Of a stretch of DNA of 8,079 bases, positions 5,674 to 8,079 are shown in pieces. The notes beneath the pieces are model-generated. The model saw nothing but the letters and a program-made list of their open reading frames with translations, had not been told where the DNA came from and made no database searches. Source of the DNA: Lawsonibacter sp. (GTDB lineage: Bacteria; Bacillota; Clostridia; Oscillospirales; Oscillospiraceae); assembly GCA_022798855.1 (NCBI GenBank), contig JAAWNI010000098.1:1-8079 (forward strand), written 5' to 3'. The first letter of the stretch is position 1. Every line of letters starts with the position of its first letter. The position numbers and the translations under genes were made by a program.

Positions 5674-6813
5674 TCAGTTGTGGTAGCCATCCGCCTTGGC
5701 CAGGTTCATGTCCTTCAGCGTCATATCCCGGTTATAGGGGTTGATCAGCCGGTTCACCGTCTCCAGGGTATTCTCCTGGTCCAGCTCATAGCAATAGCGG
5801 TAGCCGTTGTACAGGCCGAAGCCGTTGCCCTCCAGGGTGGCCGTCTCCACGCCGGTGGAAGGGTCCAGGTTGACCGCCTGGCTGGCGAAATAGAGCATAT
5901 CGTTCAGGGACAGGTCGGTGTCCACATTCTGGTTGAAAATTTCCACAAAGCCGTTGATTTTGGTCAGGCTGCCCCAGGACAGCACCTTTTTGGCCAGCGC
6001 CACCAGAAGCCCCTGCTGGGTCTGGGTGCGGCCCACGTCGGAGTAGCCGCTTCCGTCGTTGTTCTTCCGGAACCGGGCCACCTCCATAGCCTGCTGGCCG
6101 GTGAGGTGCCGCATCCCCTCTTTGTAGTGGATGTGCAGATTCTGGCCCGGGGTGGGGTCGTCGTAATCCATGCCGCAGGGGATGTAGAAATCCACTCCGT
6201 CCAGGTAGTCCACCAGAGTGATGAAGCCCTTGATGTTCACCTTGATGTAGTAGTCGATGGGAATGCCCAGCATCTGGGAGATATCCTCCCGCCGCTGTTC
6301 CACGCCGCCCTTGCCGTACACCAGATGGGGGTTCCCGCTCTTCCGGGCCACCAGGGTATCCCGGGGGACGGAGACTACGCCCACCCTCTGCTCCACTGTG
6401 TCGTAGCACATCACCATCATAATGTCGGTGCGGTAGCCCTCCGCGTCGGTGGCGGCCAGGAGGAAGTTATAGACCCCTTTCCGGCGCTCCAGCCGCTCCC
6501 CGGAGGAACTGCCAGAGCCGGAAGCCGTCCCTCCGCCGCCGTTTCCCGAAGGTGAAACCCCCGCCTGCGTGGGGGGCGGCACCGGGGCCTGCTCCGGCTC
6601 TTTGATCATAAGCTGGAACCCCACATAGCCCGCCACAATGAGGACGGAAACCACCACCAGGGCCTTGTAAACCCCCATCAGCAGGGACACCGCCGGGGAG
6701 CGGCCGCCCCTGGAGCGCTTGTGGGGCGGAGCCTCCCGGCGGGGCGGCTCGTGTCCAGCGCCCCCCCGCCGTCCGGATGAACGGCGGGATACATTGATAT
6801 ATCTTTCTTCCAC
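5674..6813 (-). CDS. LCP (LytR-CpsA-Psr) family cell-wall polymer ligase
   Basis: Membrane-anchored enzyme acting outside the cell. LCP proteins transfer lipid-linked glycopolymers (teichoic acids, capsule, other wall glycans) onto peptidoglycan. The 379-residue product starts at a GTG with a GGGAGGG-type ribosome site about 6 nt upstream. Its basic cytoplasmic tail is 1-40, TM about 46-68, and a flexible Pro/Gly/Ser linker about 73-108. The LCP domain is about 112-280. Family motifs are present: NFLLAATDAEGYRTDIMM (116-133), with R128 and D130; VSVPRDT (147-153), with R151 and D152; and LTGQQAMEVARFRK to DVGRTQTQQ (237-267), with R248 and R262. A C-terminal tail of about 100 residues (281-379) looks unremarkable. 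The gene has its own promoter and converges on the NUDIX operon. The attached polymer cannot be told from this window, as no polymer-synthesis genes are visible. Confidence 0.94.
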   Translation of the reverse strand: MEERYINVSRRSSGRRGGAGHEPPRREAPPHKRSRGGRSPAVSLLMGVYKALVVVSVLIVAGYVGFQLMIKEPEQAPVPPPTQAGVSPSGNGGGGTASGSGSSSGERLERRKGVYNFLLAATDAEGYRTDIMMVMCYDTVEQRVGVVSVPRDTLVARKSGNPHLVYGKGGVEQRREDISQMLGIPIDYYIKVNIKGFITLVDYLDGVDFYIPCGMDYDDPTPGQNLHIHYKEGMRHLTGQQAMEVARFRKNNDGSGYSDVGRTQTQQGLLVALAKKVLSWGSLTKINGFVEIFNQNVDTDLSLNDMLYFASQAVNLDPSTGVETATLEGNGFGLYNGYRYCYELDQENTLETVNRLINPYNRDMTLKDMNLAKADGYHN

Positions 6814-6845
6814 AGGGTTCCCTCCCCCGAAAATCGTACCGTTCC

Positions 6846-6874
6846 AGTATAATCATTCCGACCTTTTTCGGCAA
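6846..6874 (-). promoter_or_regulatory. Sigma-A-type promoter for the LCP gene
   Basis: Read on the minus strand, TTGCCG (6874-6869) and TATACT (6851-6846) are spaced by 17 bp, a near-consensus vegetative promoter. Transcription would start near 6839, giving a leader of about 25 nt ending in the ribosome site before the GTG at 6813. Confidence 0.65.
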
Positions 6875-6890
6875 GAGGAAAGCCGCGCAA

Positions 6891-6917
6891 TTCATAAAAA
6901 GTTAAGAATTATGTCAA
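6891..6917 (-). promoter_or_regulatory. Possible second upstream promoter for the LCP gene
   Basis: A perfect TTGACA lies at 6917-6912 on the minus strand, in an A/T-rich patch. The downstream half is weaker: TATGAA at 6896-6891 with a short 15-bp spacer, or TGAATT with 17 bp. It would start transcription about 45 nt upstream of the main candidate. Confidence 0.3.
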
Positions 6918-6941
6918 CATGCCCCGCCGCCGGGGGCTGTT

Positions 6942-8079
6942 CTATCTTGAAAGAGTTTCCTCCACCAGCTCCCAGACCTGCCGGGCGGTCATGCCGTCGC
7001 AGTGGTAGGAGGCCAGGGTCCCGTCCGGGTGGAGCACGTCGAAGGAATAGGTCATCCCGCCGGTGTCATGCTCCCGGCCCCGGGCCTCCACAATCTCCAG
7101 GGACATGTCCTCCGCCCGGAAGGCGGGGGAGTTCACCGTCTCCCAGTGCTCCTCGGGCACGGAATCGCACCAGGGAATGGGATACAGGCTCAGGTCGTAG
7201 CTCTCCGGCTCGTCGGGGGATACCAGGTTGTAGGAGTAGCATCCATCCCGGTAGACGGCCACCTCCACGTTGTCATAGCCCCGGCTCCAGCGGACAAAGA
7301 GGGTGTTTTTGACCCCCTCCTGATAGCTGAGGCGGCTGTAAAACTCCTTATTCCCGGAGTAGGCGCTGTAGCCCTCCGGCTCAGAGGCGGGCAGGTAGGG
7401 GGCGAAGCCCGCCTCCTGGCGGGCCTGGTCCAGGGTGGCAAACTCCTCCTCCCGCCAGGCGGGGACGTTTTCGGCTGTTTTCAGGTGGTCCAGGTGCAGC
7501 CCGCCGGTGAGGGCCTGGCGGACAAACAGGGCGTTAAAGGTCTGGGCGCCCCCCAAGTCCATGTCCCCGCCCGGGGCGTACTCCGCCTGCGCCAGGCTGT
7601 TCTGATTGACAAACCGGACGCCGATATCGTTTGGGGTCATGAACTCGCTGCCGCAGATATAGTCGTCCTGGCCGTCGCCGTCCCGGTCGTAGACCTGGCT
7701 CCACCCGGCGATGGTGGCGCCGTTGAACTCGCTGAGCTCGTCCTCCCGGCTCAGGTCGATGCAGCAGGTGAAGGGCAGGCTGCCCAGCCGCAGCTCCAGC
7801 TCAAAGCCGGCCCTGCCTTTCTCCCCCCAGAGGGTCAGCTCCACCAGCTGGCCCTGGCCATCATAGAGGGCGCGGCCCCGGAGGGTATAGCCGTCCCAAA
7901 AGAGCATCCAGGGCAGGTCCCCCTGCTCTGTCTTGGGGTGCTCTGTCTGAGGTTTGCCCCCGGGGCCCCAGAAGACGGCCTGGATATCCTCCTTTTCCAG
8001 GTCCACCATAAAGCTGCCCGGCATATAGACGCGGCAGGCGTCCGCCTGGGGCCAGTCCGTGATATCCTGGTAGTTGATG
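6942..8079 (-). CDS. Large unrecognised protein, probably exported; N-terminus cut by window edge
   Basis: The frame stays open from the TAG at 6942-6944 to the end of the window, so an ATG at 8024-8022 is internal and at least 18 more residues precede it (INYQDITDWPQADACRVY). I do not recognise the whole protein. Numbering from the internal Met, a region rich in Trp, Asp and beta-strand patterns (about 1-150) contains YDRDGDGQDDYICG (112-125). This Asp-rich loop resembles the calcium sites of FG-GAP/VCBS or EF-hand proteins. A C-terminal part (about 195-345), from ATLDQARQEAGFAPYLP through PEGYS, resembles DUF4367-type domains of clostridial exported or anti-sigma-like proteins; this is a weak match by eye. 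The calcium-like loop, many acidic and aromatic residues and Cys pairs suggest an extracellular location. The signal peptide or anchor would lie outside the window. Same strand as the LCP gene, 128 bp upstream. Confidence 0.75.
   Translation of the reverse strand, partial: INYQDITDWPQADACRVYMPGSFMVDLEKEDIQAVFWGPGGKPQTEHPKTEQGDLPWMLFWDGYTLRGRALYDGQGQLVELTLWGEKGRAGFELELRLGSLPFTCCIDLSREDELSEFNGATIAGWSQVYDRDGDGQDDYICGSEFMTPNDIGVRFVNQNSLAQAEYAPGGDMDLGGAQTFNALFVRQALTGGLHLDHLKTAENVPAWREEEFATLDQARQEAGFAPYLPASEPEGYSAYSGNKEFYSRLSYQEGVKNTLFVRWSRGYDNVEVAVYRDGCYSYNLVSPDEPESYDLSLYPIPWCDSVPEEHWETVNSPAFRAEDMSLEIVEARGREHDTGGMTYSFDVLHPDGTLASYHCDGMTARQVWELVEETLSR

Noticed and set aside
5680..6555. 291-residue open frame on the plus strand over the LCP gene
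   Set aside because: Antisense shadow of a well-supported LCP gene. Its His/Val/Gly-rich composition has no domain pattern.
6921..6937. GCCCC/GGGGC hairpin as terminator of the upstream minus-strand gene
   Set aside because: The stem is only 5 bp and no T-run follows on the minus strand, so an intrinsic terminator is not supported.

Overview
The window comes from a GC-rich, low-intergenic-space Firmicutes genome. It has strong AGGAGG-type ribosome binding sites, a PhoB-like two-component pair, a membrane-anchored HtrA, an LCP wall-polymer ligase, and compact promoters matching the vegetative sigma consensus. GC-rich coding sequence combined with clearly Gram-positive genes suggests a gut clostridium of the Oscillospiraceae type (relatives of Flavonifractor, Pseudoflavonifractor or Lawsonibacter). 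That assignment is inference from style, not from a marker gene.

Layout. Bases 2-991 (+) hold the 3' part of a cation diffusion facilitator with a duplicated cytoplasmic C-terminal domain. After a 153-bp gap with a candidate promoter and a pair of facing palindromes come an OmpR/PhoB response regulator (1145-1837), its sensor histidine kinase (1899-3341, GTG start) and an HtrA-type membrane serine protease (3520-4761), all on the plus strand. The kinase-protease gap carries a second pair of facing palindromes, and the regulator-kinase gap a single degraded copy. Next is an A/T-rich hairpin region (4764-4843), then a NUDIX hydrolase (4889-5356) and an 80-residue small protein (5384-5626), closed by a strong intrinsic terminator (5632-5662). 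On the minus strand, converging on that terminator, lie an LCP (LytR-CpsA-Psr) protein (5674-6813) with its own promoter, and upstream of it the 3' part of a large unrecognised protein (6942-8079, cut by the window edge).

How the genes fit together. The regulator, kinase and HtrA look like an envelope-stress unit, comparable in content to CssRS/HtrA of Bacillus: a membrane sensor, a DNA-binding regulator and the protease it plausibly controls. The LCP protein also acts at the envelope, joining wall polymers to peptidoglycan. The NUDIX gene and the 80-residue gene form a separate short operon.

The most unusual content is intergenic. Five copies of a short palindromic repeat have a shared G(T/C)AGGG edge. 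Four of them form two head-to-head pairs that resemble BIME elements in architecture. I saw no CRISPR array, phage gene, transposase, tRNA or rRNA, and no clear new multi-gene system. No gene-free stretch exceeds 300 bases.
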